A DNA stretch of 64,000 bases from Pyxidicoccus trucidator. Lineage in GTDB: Bacteria > Myxococcota > Myxococcia > Myxococcales > Myxococcaceae. Of this stretch, positions 1 to 8,703 are shown one piece after another. Below the pieces are notes generated by a model. It had not been told where the DNA came from. It was given only the letters and a program-made list of their open reading frames with translations, and ran no database searches. The stretch spans positions 62,001 to 126,000 of the forward strand of contig NZ_JAAIXZ010000018.1 of NCBI RefSeq assembly GCF_010894435.1, read 5' to 3'. The number at the start of each line of letters is the position of its first letter. Within the stretch, counting starts at the first letter, position 1. Made by a program: the position numbers and the translations under genes.

Positions 1-2
1 TC

Positions 3-101
3 GTGCCACCCGGTAGCGGCGGAGGCGGCTTCTCCGCCACCCTGACGTTCATGCCGTCCAAGCGAAACAGGCCCCACGGCGTGGAGCCGACGAGCGAATA
101 G
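3..101 (+). CDS. C-terminal end of an unidentified gene (partial)
   Basis: An open frame enters from the left edge and ends at TAG 99-101, giving 32 residues. They are Gly/Ser-rich (GSGGGG) and then read FSATLTFMPSKRNRP. Third codon positions are mostly G or C, as in the coding genes here. A beta-strand-like end after a Gly-rich linker is common in secreted or envelope proteins, but the piece is too short to name. The next gene on the same strand starts 60 bases later. Confidence 0.55.
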   Translation: MPPGSGGGGFSATLTFMPSKRNRPHGVEPTSE

Positions 102-161
102 CAGGGGCGGGAAGCCGGAACCCGGAGCCGGAGCTTGCAATGAGTCCGGTCTCCGAGCGTC

Positions 162-1199
162 ATGAGCCGCATGAGCACCTCCGGTCCCCGCGGCGCCCCA
201 CTCCACCGAGCCCTCCCTCTCCTTGCCCTGCTCCTGAGCACCTCCGTCCTCGCCGAGGCCCAGGGCGTGGGCTTCCGCGAGCTGACGATGAAGGACCCCG
301 TCGGCGGAGGCGCCATGGGCGGCCTCGTCTTCTACCCCGCCGCCCAGCTCTCACAGCCGCTCCCCGTGGGGCTGTGGCTCGTCGATGCGGGCCGTGACCT
401 GGAGCCCGTCCCCGGCCGCTACCCGCTGGTGCTCATCTCCCACGGCCATGGCGGCGACCGCTGGGGGCATCACGACTTCGCCACGGCGCTCGCCCGCGAG
501 GGCTTCATCGTCGCGTCGCTCAACCACCCCGGTGCCAGCTTCAAGGACTCCAACGGTCCGGCGGCCTCCACGGACGAGGTGTGGCTCGGCCGCGCGTGGC
601 ACATGAAGACGCTCCTCGACACGGTGCTCGCGGACCCCACGGTGGGCGCCTCCGTGGACCCGGGGCGCGTCGGGGCCCTGGGCTTCTCCGCGGGTGGCTA
701 CACCGTGCTGCTGCTGGCCGGTGCGAAGCCGGACCTCGGCCGGCTGGAGCGGTACTGCAAGACGCGAAAGCAGGCGGTGCTCTGCGGGATGCTGCCGAAG
801 GTCCGCGCCACGCGTCCGGACCTCCAGGCCACCGCGGAGCCGCGAGTCCGCGCCGTCTTCTCCATGGCCCCCGTGGGCGTCTTCTTCGACAAGGCCCGGC
901 TCAAGGACGTGAAGGTGCCCGTGCGCCTGTACGCAGCGGCGAAGGACGAGGTGCTCCCGGTGGCGGACCATGCCGGCCACGTCCGCGCCTCGCTGCCCAC
1001 GCCGCCCGAGTACACCCTCGTCCCGCGCGCCGGGCACTACGTCTTCCTCGCCCCCTGCACCCCGGAGTCGAAGGACGAGGCGCAGGAGCTGTGCATGGAT
1101 CCGCCCGGAGTGGACCGCGTGAAGCTCCACCGCGAGCTGGCCACCGACGCGGTGCGCTTCTTCACCCGCACGCTGGCAGCCGCCCCCGCGAAGCCCTGA
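162..1199 (+). CDS. Secreted alpha/beta hydrolase, dienelactone hydrolase / PAF-acetylhydrolase-like
   Basis: A 345-residue protein. A basic start (two Met choices, 162 and 171), a hydrophobic stretch (LPLLALLLSTSVLAEA) and Ala-x-Ala-like sites indicate a Sec signal peptide. The mature part has an alpha/beta-hydrolase pattern: HGHGGDRWGHHDFA for the oxyanion-hole loop, GFSAGGY as nucleophile elbow with catalytic Ser, an Asp in AAKDEVLPVADH, and GHYVF with the likely catalytic His. This layout fits the predicted dienelactone hydrolase / platelet-activating-factor acetylhydrolase group, which cleaves short esters. Several Cys near the C-terminus could form disulfides in the periplasm. The substrate cannot be told. 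A GAG about five bases before ATG 162 is a weak ribosome site. A hairpin follows the stop, and the next gene is a separate kinase. Confidence 0.85.
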   Translation: MSRMSTSGPRGAPLHRALPLLALLLSTSVLAEAQGVGFRELTMKDPVGGGAMGGLVFYPAAQLSQPLPVGLWLVDAGRDLEPVPGRYPLVLISHGHGGDRWGHHDFATALAREGFIVASLNHPGASFKDSNGPAASTDEVWLGRAWHMKTLLDTVLADPTVGASVDPGRVGALGFSAGGYTVLLLAGAKPDLGRLERYCKTRKQAVLCGMLPKVRATRPDLQATAEPRVRAVFSMAPVGVFFDKARLKDVKVPVRLYAAAKDEVLPVADHAGHVRASLPTPPEYTLVPRAGHYVFLAPCTPESKDEAQELCMDPPGVDRVKLHRELATDAVRFFTRTLAAAPAKP

Positions 1200-1221
1200 G
1201 GCGCCTCCAAACTCGACAGGC

Positions 1222-1240
1222 GCCTGCTTCCCCAGCAGGC
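1222..1240 (+). terminator. Hairpin after the hydrolase gene
   Basis: GCCTGCT-TCCCC-AGCAGGC forms a 7-bp stem with a 5-base loop, 22 bases after the stop. No T-tract follows, so it may be a GC-rich terminator or merely a stabilising hairpin. Confidence 0.35.
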
Positions 1241-1441
1241 TGGCGGCAGCCACCCGCGCGTCCCGGGGCGGTTGGACGTCCTGCCCCCGTCCCCGGTTCC
1301 ACTCCGCGTCAAACCACCCCGCATACCCGGGGTGCCCCCCTCCCCGGGTACCCTACGACATCGGGAGGGTTGCTTGCCGGTGGGGTGGGAGGATGGAATG
1401 GGGAAAACGCAGCAGTCGTGACACGTGCGAGCCCCAACCTC

Positions 1442-3448
1442 ATGACCCGACCCTCCGACGGTGACCTCCGTACCGACACCGTCTTGCGGAACACCTACAA
1501 GATTGCCTCCGTGCTGGGACGGGGTGGCATGGGCTCGGTGTATCTGGCCCAGCACCTGCGTCTTCCCGGCAAGCAGGTGGCCGTCAAGGTGCTCCGCGGC
1601 GGCGACCACCTGACGCAGGAGATCTTCACCCGCTTCCGCCGCGAGGCGGAAATCGCGTCCCGGCTGGGCCACCCCAACATCGTCGAGGTGCTGGACTACG
1701 ACACGCTGGAGGACGGCACCCCGTTCCTGGTGCTGGAGTTCCTGCGCGGAGAGAGCCTCCAGTCCCGACTGGAGCGCGGGCGGCTGCCGCTGGACGAGGT
1801 GTTCTCCTACACGCGGCAGATGGGCTCGGCGCTCCAGGCGGCGCACGGCGCGGGCATCGTCCACCGGGACCTCAAGCCGGCCAACGTGTTCCTGGTGCCC
1901 ACCGACTCCGGCGGCGTGGTGGGGCAGCGCTTGAAGCTGCTCGACTTCGGCATCTCCAAGGTCCTCACCTCGGAGACGCTGCAGACGCAGGAAGCGACCA
2001 TCATCGGCACGCCTCAGTACATGTCGCCCGAGCAGGCGATGGGCAAGAACCGCGAAATCGACGCGCGCACGGACATCTTCGCGCTCGGCTGCATCGTCTA
2101 CGAGATGATGTCCGGCCAGCCCGTCTTCGGCGCGGGCAGCCTCGCGCAGATGATCTTCCGCGTGGTCTACGAGCCGGCCGATCCGCTCGGCCCCCTCTGC
2201 CCGGAGGCGCCCGCGAGCGCCCTCTCCGCGGTGGAGCGCGCGCTCTCCAAGAGCGCCGCGGACCGCTTCCCGGACGTGGCCTCCTTCGTGGAGGCCCTGA
2301 CGGGCAGCCCGCTGCACACGCTCTCCCCTCCGTCGGGGGCCTACGCTGCTCCGCGCCCCGTGCAGAAGGCGCCCTCGGGCATCGCCCTGCCATCGCAGAA
2401 TACGGAGAAGGCGCCCTCGGGCATCGCCCTGCCGTCGCAGAATGCGGAGGAGGGCTTCGACGCCACGATTGCGCCGGGCAGCGTGAAGGTGTCACCGGAG
2501 ACGGGCCGCATGGGCGTCGTGACGCCCGCGAGTGGCGGGCCCTCCACGGCTCGCATGGGCGTGGCCCAGCCCGAGTCCCCGCCCCAGGGCGCGTGGGGCA
2601 CGGGGCGCATGGAAGCGCCGCTGATGGACCCGCCGAGCCTGGAGCCCACGCTCATCTCCAAGCAGATCCCCGCGCTGCCCATGCCGGAGCGCCCGCCCCA
2701 GCCCATCACCGCGGTGACGCCCCCGGTGGGGCCCGCGCCCCAGCCACTCCCGCCCCCTGTGCCATCCGTAGCCGGGGTCCCCGTCCCGCCGGTGGCGATG
2801 GCGCCTCCGCCCGGCACGCAGCCGGCATCCCGAGGCCAGGGACCGCTGTTCGCCGCGGCGGCCGTGGCGCTCTTCGTCGCGGGAGGTGGCGCGGTCTGGT
2901 GGATGGGCCGCCCCGCGACGCAGCCCACCGTCCCCGTGACGCTGACGAACCCCACCGCGACGCCGCCTCAGGCTGCCAATGTCACCGGCACGGCGGGGAC
3001 TACCGCACCCACAGAGCCCACGCCGGGCACGCAGACGGCGGTGGTGCAGCCGCAGCCCACTCCGGGCACGCAGACAGGCGTCGTGCAGCCCCCGCCCACG
3101 GCGACGCCTGACCCGGTCCCCACCCAGCCGGTGGCCAGCACCACGCAGGCCCGGCCCACGACGTCCCGTCCGGAGCCGAAGGAGAACCTGCCGGAGAAGG
3201 TGCGGCAGGTGGTGGCTGACGCGGAGCGCGCGTTGGACGTCGGCGACACCGCCGAGGCCATCCGGCTGGCGAAGCTCAGCCAGCGTACGGTGGAGGGCGT
3301 CAGACCCGTGGCGTCATATTCCATCCTCACTCGCGCCCACTGCCTGCGGAAGGACCTGGGCGCTGCCAGGGGGGAGTGGCCGAAGGTCGCCGCGTCCGAC
3401 AAGGCGAAAATCAAGAAGCTCTGCGAGAAGAACGACATCAATCTCTGA
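1442..3448 (+). CDS. Membrane Ser/Thr protein kinase (Hanks type)
   Basis: A 668-residue protein from ATG 1442; an in-frame GTG at 1418 is the alternative, and the open frame upstream does not look coding. The kinase domain spans about residues 18-285: Gly loop GRGGMGSVY, Lys49 in QVAVKVL, HRDLKPAN at 141-148, DFG, and SPEQ in the APE position. A Pro-rich linker follows with two perfect 14-residue repeats (KAPSGIALPSQN). One membrane helix lies near 469-490, then a Thr/Pro-rich stretch and a helical C-terminal domain (about 80 residues) resembling one or two TPR units outside the membrane. This is the usual bacterial sensor-kinase layout with a cytoplasmic kinase and external sensor. No PASTA repeats are seen. 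Two unknown secreted proteins follow on the same strand. Confidence 0.9.
   Translation: MTRPSDGDLRTDTVLRNTYKIASVLGRGGMGSVYLAQHLRLPGKQVAVKVLRGGDHLTQEIFTRFRREAEIASRLGHPNIVEVLDYDTLEDGTPFLVLEFLRGESLQSRLERGRLPLDEVFSYTRQMGSALQAAHGAGIVHRDLKPANVFLVPTDSGGVVGQRLKLLDFGISKVLTSETLQTQEATIIGTPQYMSPEQAMGKNREIDARTDIFALGCIVYEMMSGQPVFGAGSLAQMIFRVVYEPADPLGPLCPEAPASALSAVERALSKSAADRFPDVASFVEALTGSPLHTLSPPSGAYAAPRPVQKAPSGIALPSQNTEKAPSGIALPSQNAEEGFDATIAPGSVKVSPETGRMGVVTPASGGPSTARMGVAQPESPPQGAWGTGRMEAPLMDPPSLEPTLISKQIPALPMPERPPQPITAVTPPVGPAPQPLPPPVPSVAGVPVPPVAMAPPPGTQPASRGQGPLFAAAAVALFVAGGGAVWWMGRPATQPTVPVTLTNPTATPPQAANVTGTAGTTAPTEPTPGTQTAVVQPQPTPGTQTGVVQPPPTATPDPVPTQPVASTTQARPTTSRPEPKENLPEKVRQVVADAERALDVGDTAEAIRLAKLSQRTVEGVRPVASYSILTRAHCLRKDLGAARGEWPKVAASDKAKIKKLCEKNDINL
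2366..2449 (+). repeat. Two tandem 42-base repeats in the kinase linker
   Basis: Two in-frame 42-base copies start at 2366 and 2408 and differ at only a few bases. Each codes for KAPSGIALPSQN plus Thr/Ala-Glu. The near identity points to a recent in-frame duplication in the juxtamembrane linker. Confidence 0.9.
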
Positions 3449-3501
3449 CACACGGGCCTTTCGCGAAGGGGGGCCCTCTTTTGCAGCACGAGGTGATTCG
3501 C

Positions 3502-4314
3502 TTGAGAACCATGGTCGCAGTGATTGTCGCGGCGGTCGCGCTGGGAGCCACGCCCGGGCTGGCGGCGGCTCCCGTGGAAGCAGGCAAGGTGTACTCCGGT
3601 ACCGAGGGCGAGGAGGTAGCGGTCGTCCCCCTCGCGCCGAGGGCCGCGAAGAAGTACCTCCTGCGCGTGCGGGGCACGGGCTCCGAGTTCGACGGGAAGG
3701 TCTTCCCCTACGAGCTGAACGACTGGAGCACCAGCACCAGCGAGCAGTACAACTACAAGACCCAGTGGCACGGCCGGGACTACACGGCCCTGCACGTGCG
3801 CGACAAGCGCTACGAGCTGTACGTGCCCGGCCGCCAGCAGGCCATCCGCCTCACCTTCGACGAGAAGAAGACGCAGACCCTGAAGCCGGAGGAGGTCTAC
3901 GCGACCTACCAGAAGCTCCAGGCGGACGGCACGCTGGCGAAGCTGATGGCGTTCGACCGCAAGGGCGAGGCCGCCCGGCATGACAAGGACTACGCCGCGG
4001 CGCTCCTGGAGATGAACAACGCGTGCGGCACCTCGGTGTCGGCCGCCATCGACTGGAGCAGCGTCAACGACGACCTCCTCAAGGAAGTGAGCATCTCCAG
4101 CTACTGCGAGTCCCCGCTCACCGCGATGAAGGGCCTGTGCGAGGTCTCCAACGTCGCGAAGCAGACCGTGGGCGAGAAGGTGAAGCAGGTCAGCTGCCGC
4201 TTCGCGCCAGTGCAGGAGCCGAAGTTCGAGGCCGACCGCCTCATCTGGACGACCAATAAGGACGCCAGCAACCAGGACACGTACGCCACCAGGTTCTTCA
4301 AGAAGAACCTGTAG
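3502..4314 (+). CDS. Secreted protein of unknown function
   Basis: About 270 residues. I chose TTG 3502 because GAGG lies 8 bases before it and it gives a basic start (MRTMVAVIVAAVALG) ahead of a clean signal peptide ending near LAAA; ATG 3511 in the same frame is the alternative. The mature protein is hydrophilic and rich in Lys, Tyr and charged residues. It contains a segment DYAAALLEMNNACG and several Cys that could pair in the periplasm. No domain is recognisable. It sits 53 bases after the kinase gene and 14 bases before another signal-peptide protein, so the two unknown genes are probably cotranscribed. Confidence 0.75.
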   Translation: MRTMVAVIVAAVALGATPGLAAAPVEAGKVYSGTEGEEVAVVPLAPRAAKKYLLRVRGTGSEFDGKVFPYELNDWSTSTSEQYNYKTQWHGRDYTALHVRDKRYELYVPGRQQAIRLTFDEKKTQTLKPEEVYATYQKLQADGTLAKLMAFDRKGEAARHDKDYAAALLEMNNACGTSVSAAIDWSSVNDDLLKEVSISSYCESPLTAMKGLCEVSNVAKQTVGEKVKQVSCRFAPVQEPKFEADRLIWTTNKDASNQDTYATRFFKKNL

Positions 4315-4328
4315 CCGGAGCCCTCCCG

Positions 4329-5153
4329 ATGAACTTCAAGCGATTCGCCGCGGTAGCGATGTCCCTGGCGTGTGGTGCCTCCCTGGCCGCCGAGCCCGTC
4401 CAGCCCCCCTGGGGCAAGGAGGAGAACCTCGGCCAGAAGATGCTGATGGAGGCCACCTCGGTGTGCACCGACGGCAAGGGGCACTACGTGGTGTCGGCGC
4501 CCCAGGAGGACGGGAACCGCCCGGTGATGTACTACGGAGACGGGAAGTCCTTCGTCGAGGTGGCCAGCCCCGGCCCCTACGCGCCGTCCAACTCCTTCCT
4601 GGAGCCGCGCTTCTTCAACAAGGGCTCCAACCCCAACTTCCGCGGCATGGACTACCGCGTCGTGTCCGAGGTGGACCTGGACGTGAAGGAGAAGACCTGC
4701 TCGCTGCGGTGTGGCGAGAAGAAGATTCCCTTCACCCTGATGGACGGCACGCAGGCGGCGGAGCTGCTGCGCAAGGCCACGTACGAGCCCAACCCGCAGA
4801 AGTACGCGCCCCACGCGCTGCTGCGCGACACGAAGGGCAACTACTACTTCGTGGACCGCGGCTTCCACCCCTCCGAGCAGAAGAGCTACCGCGTCTTCAT
4901 CGGCCAGCGTGGCGTCCTCAAGCCGCAGAAGATGACCAACGTCGTCTCGGACTCCGAGGGCGAGATCTTCTCCACGAAGAAGGGCGAGCTCCGGCTCGTG
5001 CTGGACCGGGACAAGACCTCGATGTGGATTGAGAACACCAAGAAGTCGTTCGAGCTGCGCCAGGTGCCCGTCCACGAGAACCTGCCGCTCATCTACAACG
5101 ACCTGGGTGTCTACGAGGGCATGCGGCTGGGCACGCCCTGCGACGACCAGTAG
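4329..5153 (+). CDS. Secreted protein of unknown function
   Basis: 274 residues starting MNFKRFAAVAMSLACGASLAAEP, a typical Sec signal peptide with cleavage likely after SLA-A. GGAG lies 8 bases before the ATG. The mature part has a pair of Cys (KTCSLRCGEKK) and several beta-rich stretches (GNYYFVDRGFHPSEQ, RVFIGQRGVL). It may be a small beta-structured periplasmic protein. No family is recognised. It follows the previous secreted gene by 14 bases and is followed by about 200 bases without a clear gene. Confidence 0.75.
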   Translation: MNFKRFAAVAMSLACGASLAAEPVQPPWGKEENLGQKMLMEATSVCTDGKGHYVVSAPQEDGNRPVMYYGDGKSFVEVASPGPYAPSNSFLEPRFFNKGSNPNFRGMDYRVVSEVDLDVKEKTCSLRCGEKKIPFTLMDGTQAAELLRKATYEPNPQKYAPHALLRDTKGNYYFVDRGFHPSEQKSYRVFIGQRGVLKPQKMTNVVSDSEGEIFSTKKGELRLVLDRDKTSMWIENTKKSFELRQVPVHENLPLIYNDLGVYEGMRLGTPCDDQ

Positions 5154-5351
5154 CCGCCACATCTTCGCAAGGCCCTCGGGCCGGGTGGAGCGTCCCAGCC
5201 CAAGGGACGCACCTCCCGGCCCGTGCCATTTCCACCGCCCACCGGGCCCGCCCACACCGCCCGTGTCGCCCCGCACCACGCCTGACCGGAGGGCCACGGA
5301 CGGGCCGGCCTTGATTGCCCCGCCCGGTTGCGCGAGCCTTCCCGCTCCGCC

Positions 5352-6710
5352 GTGAGCCATCCCCGCTACTTCGTCCCCCATGCCGCCAGCGCGGCCGAGC
5401 CCGTCCAGTCGGACGCCTCCGCCGTGGCCCACGTGGTGGATGCGTTCCGCCTGGAAGCGCCACACCTGCTGGAGCAGGAGTGGATTGTCGGCATCGACGC
5501 GGTGGGCAACGTGCACGTCGTGCCCGCCAGCCAGCGCGACCTGCTCCCCGCCGCCACGCGCGCCCAGCTCACGCACCACGAGGTGGCCTCCGGCCGCATG
5601 CCCCGCCGCATCGCCGCGTCGGAGCTGTTCTTCTTCGCCGTGGAGTTGGTGGAGCACCCCTCCGACGCGGAGGGCTTCAACGACCCGGTGTACCTCTACG
5701 GCCACCTGTCGGGCCCCTGGCCGGGTGACGCCCCCGTGCGAGTGCCCGGGCAGCTCACGGTGACGCGAGGGGACGTGCTGTCCGGGCTGGTGCACGGCGC
5801 GGCGGACGCCTTCCACTACGTGCCGACGCCGGAGAGCCCGGCCGCGCCGCGCGGCTACCACGCATTGCTGCCGGGAGACCGTCCCGAGCGCCTCGCCGAG
5901 GGCCGGGGGCTGGTGCTCACCTGGCCCGCCGTGCCTCCCGAGCTGCAGGTGGGCAACGCCTCCAACGGCCCCATGGTGGCGCGCATCCTCCATGACGTGC
6001 TCACGCAACTGCAGGAGGACGCCCACGCCAATGGCGGTCCGGCGCCGCTCGCGCGGATGGAGCTGCCCGTCCCCAGCCGCGACCTGGCCATCGCCGACCT
6101 GGAGATGCGCGGCTACGAGGTGAAGGGCGACGTGGCCATCCTCCGGCGCAACCATCCGGGCCTCCTCACGCGCATGGCGGAGTGGCTGCGCGCGGAGAAG
6201 GTGAAGGTCCCCGCCGAGGCCGGCGCCCCGGGCTTCATCGACGTCGCCCGTCAGGCCCTCACCGCGCTCCCTGGCTGGCCGAGCGACACGGAGCGTGCGC
6301 TTCGAGCCCTCGTCCGCGCGGGCGGCGGTGCGCCCGTCTCCCGGGGCGTGCCCGTCCCCGCCGCAACCGCAGCCCCACGTCCCCTGCCCCCTCGCGCCCC
6401 GCCGAAGCCGCCGCGCCCGGATGACTGGATGCGTGACTTCCTGGACGCACACGCCGCGTCCCACCCGGGCGGCGCGCAGCCCAAGCTCACGCGGACGAAG
6501 CCGGCCTTCACGGCGCCGCCCGCGCCCGCGAAGCCCGGCACGCCCTCGTGGATGGCGGACTTCGGCGCGAGCACGCCCGCTCCCCCTCCGAGCGCGCGCC
6601 GTGAGCCGCCAGCGCCGGCGCCCCCGTCGAAGCCTCCCCCATCGAAGACGCCCCCGGCTTCCGCTCCCACGGGCAAGAAGCCGGACTGGATGTCCGACTT
6701 CGACGAGTAG
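5352..6710 (+). CDS. Unknown protein with three C-terminal WM-x-DF motifs
   Basis: About 452 residues from GTG 5352 (TTG 5328 in frame is possible; neither has a strong ribosome site). Residues 1-330 form an unrecognised cytosolic-type domain rich in Ala, Pro and Leu. The rest is a Pro/Ala-rich linker that carries three spaced copies of a short motif: DDWMRDFLD, PSWMADFGA and PDWMSDFDE, the last at the very C-terminus. Such repeated Trp-containing tails usually act as docking peptides. The gene heads a plus-strand run with two VWA proteins and a metal ATPase, starting 59 bases before the first VWA gene, so it may belong to the same system. Confidence 0.7.
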   Translation: MSHPRYFVPHAASAAEPVQSDASAVAHVVDAFRLEAPHLLEQEWIVGIDAVGNVHVVPASQRDLLPAATRAQLTHHEVASGRMPRRIAASELFFFAVELVEHPSDAEGFNDPVYLYGHLSGPWPGDAPVRVPGQLTVTRGDVLSGLVHGAADAFHYVPTPESPAAPRGYHALLPGDRPERLAEGRGLVLTWPAVPPELQVGNASNGPMVARILHDVLTQLQEDAHANGGPAPLARMELPVPSRDLAIADLEMRGYEVKGDVAILRRNHPGLLTRMAEWLRAEKVKVPAEAGAPGFIDVARQALTALPGWPSDTERALRALVRAGGGAPVSRGVPVPAATAAPRPLPPRAPPKPPRPDDWMRDFLDAHAASHPGGAQPKLTRTKPAFTAPPAPAKPGTPSWMADFGASTPAPPPSARREPPAPAPPSKPPPSKTPPASAPTGKKPDWMSDFDE

Positions 6711-6769
6711 CGCATTGCGACGCCTGCCCGTGGGGCGATACCGTCGCGCCCCACAAGCAGGGGGAACAC

Positions 6770-7705
6770 ATGGGACACGAGAAGCCGGTCGAGCCGTTTT
6801 CGGACCTTCACGTCGAGGACGACAAGGTACGCGCGGTGCTGCTGCACGACCCCACCGTCGAGGGCCTGGACGTCGCCATCTACATGGACGCCTCGGGCAG
6901 CATGCGGGACGAGTACAAGTACAACACGCCCGCGCGCAGCTTCCTGGAGTGGATTCGGGGCGCCCCCTTGAAGGAGCCCGCCAACCAGGTCGAGCCGCAG
7001 GTGCAGTGGATGCTCGAGTACCTGGCCACCAAGGACCGCAACGGCCAGCTCCGCGTCGCCTACTGGGCCGCTGGCAACTCCGGCCGTGACGTGGAGGTGG
7101 TGGGCGAGCTGAAGGGCGTGGACGTCAAGAAGTACAAGTTCCCCGGCGCGAGGAACCTCGGAAGCCACACGTTCCTGGCACCCGCGCTGAAGGACTACGT
7201 GAACTACCTCAAGGAGCAGGTCCCGAAGGGGGCCCGCCGCGGGTGCGCGGTCATCGTCACCGACGGCCAGCTCCACGACGCGGAGGAGGTCGAGAAGTTC
7301 TCCGCGCAGGTCGCCAAGGAGATTGCCGCCGGCAAGCTGCCGCGCCTGAACTTCGTCCTGGTGGGCGTGGGTGACGGCATCGACGAGGAGCAGCTGGAGC
7401 GGATTGCCCACACCGAGTACCCGGGCGTGGGGCACCTCTGGTGCCACCGCATCGCCAAGGAAATCACCCAGGTGGCGGAGCTGGTGGCGGTGCTCGTGGA
7501 TGAGAACATGACGGTCGCCGCGGGCGGCACCATCTACGACGACAAGGGCAAGGTGCTGAAGACGTACGAGGGCCGCCTCCCGGCGGTGCTCGAGTTCGAC
7601 GTGCCCGAGGGCGCGGAGAGCTTCACCCTCGAGGTGAACGGCCAGCGCTACACCCAGCCGCTGCCGGACGAGGACCACCACGACGAGGACGAGGACCACC
7701 ACTGA
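6770..7705 (+). CDS. VWA-domain protein with His/Asp-rich tail (first paralogue)
   Basis: 311 residues; GGGGAA lies 6 bases before the ATG. A von Willebrand factor A fold is indicated by the metal-site motif YMDASGSM (DxSxS) near residue 43 and by IVTDGQLHD later, the usual MIDAS Asp. There is no signal peptide or membrane helix, so it is probably cytosolic. After the VWA domain comes a small beta-rich domain shared with the next gene (GGTIYDDKGKVLKTYEGRLP), then a tail reading DEDHHDEDEDHH, a likely metal-binding tract. The stop overlaps the next start by one base (TGATG), so the two are translationally coupled. The closest general comparison is with TerY-like VWA proteins, but the identity is not certain. 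Confidence 0.85.
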   Translation: MGHEKPVEPFSDLHVEDDKVRAVLLHDPTVEGLDVAIYMDASGSMRDEYKYNTPARSFLEWIRGAPLKEPANQVEPQVQWMLEYLATKDRNGQLRVAYWAAGNSGRDVEVVGELKGVDVKKYKFPGARNLGSHTFLAPALKDYVNYLKEQVPKGARRGCAVIVTDGQLHDAEEVEKFSAQVAKEIAAGKLPRLNFVLVGVGDGIDEEQLERIAHTEYPGVGHLWCHRIAKEITQVAELVAVLVDENMTVAAGGTIYDDKGKVLKTYEGRLPAVLEFDVPEGAESFTLEVNGQRYTQPLPDEDHHDEDEDHH

Positions 7706-8685
7706 TGGCCGGCCACGAAGCCATCGTCCGTCCGTTCTCGGACGTGCACCGGATGGGGAACAAGGTCGTCGCCACGCTGCTGCATGACCCGACGGTGGAG
7801 GGGCTGGACGTCGCCCTCTACATGGACGGCTCGGCGAGCATGGAGGACGAGTACGGGCCGCGCGGCGTGCTGGCGAAGCTGGCGCCCGTGAAGAACCTGG
7901 TCGAGCCGCAGATGCGGTGGATGCTCGAGTACCTCGCGAGCAAGGACCGCGACGGCGGCGTGCGCGTCGCCTACTGGGCCACGGGGGATGGCAGCCAGCT
8001 GGAGCAGCTGGGTGACCTGACCGCGGCGCAGGCCAAGGACTTCCGCTTCCCCGGGCCGCGCTTCTACGGCAAGGCCACGGTGATGCTGCCGGTGCTGCGC
8101 GACTTCGTGGCGCACATGAAGGGAGCGGTGTCGAAGGGCGCGCGCCAGGGGCTCGCGGTCATCATCACCGACTCGCAGCTGTCGGACGGCCCCGACGTGC
8201 GGGCCTACGCCACGCAGGTGGCGAAGGAAATCGCGGCGGGCCGCCTGCCACGGATGAACTTCGTGTTCGTCGGCGTGGGCGACCAGGTGGACGAGGAGCA
8301 GATGGAGGAGATCTCCCACGAGACGTACCCGGGCGTGGGCCACCTCTGGTGCCACCGCATCGCCGACCGCATGGAGGAGATGGCGGAGCTGGTGGCGGTG
8401 CTGGTGGACGAGACGATGACGGTCGCCGCGGGCGGCACCATCTACGACGAGCAGGGAAAAATCCTGAAGTCGTACGAGGGCCGGCTGCCCGCGGTGCTCG
8501 AGTTCGAAGTACCCGTCACGTGCAAGGCCTTCACCCTGGAGGTGGCGGGTCAGAAGTTCACCCAGCCCATCCCCGAGGAGCACGAGGACGAGGACCACCA
8601 CGAGGACGAGGAGGAGCACAAGCCCGAGCCCGTGAGTGCCCCCTCCCCCGCCCCGTCCCGCAAGCACGGCGGCCACCGCCACTAG
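7705..8685 (+). CDS. VWA-domain protein with His/Glu-rich tail (second paralogue)
   Basis: 326 residues, clearly a tandem duplicate of the previous gene. It keeps the MIDAS motif (YMDGSASM), IITDSQLSD, the stretch YPGVGHLWCHRIA and the C-terminal beta domain. Its tail is longer: alternating Glu, Asp and His, then Pro-rich, ending RKHGGHRH. The divergent middle of the VWA domain suggests that the two proteins bind different partners or form a heteromer. It is coupled to the first copy by a 1-base overlap and followed 18 bases later by a His-rich metal ATPase. That shared His/acidic tail chemistry suggests a common role in metal handling, which is inference. Confidence 0.85.
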   Translation: MAGHEAIVRPFSDVHRMGNKVVATLLHDPTVEGLDVALYMDGSASMEDEYGPRGVLAKLAPVKNLVEPQMRWMLEYLASKDRDGGVRVAYWATGDGSQLEQLGDLTAAQAKDFRFPGPRFYGKATVMLPVLRDFVAHMKGAVSKGARQGLAVIITDSQLSDGPDVRAYATQVAKEIAAGRLPRMNFVFVGVGDQVDEEQMEEISHETYPGVGHLWCHRIADRMEEMAELVAVLVDETMTVAAGGTIYDEQGKILKSYEGRLPAVLEFEVPVTCKAFTLEVAGQKFTQPIPEEHEDEDHHEDEEEHKPEPVSAPSPAPSRKHGGHRH

Positions 8686-8703
8686 CATCAGGAAGACCAC
8701 GCC

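Noticed and set aside
581..1441. Upstream extension of the first kinase frame (about 290 residues)
   Set aside because: It lies inside the hydrolase gene in another frame and is an Arg/Pro/Gly-rich shadow; kinase homology begins just after ATG 1442.
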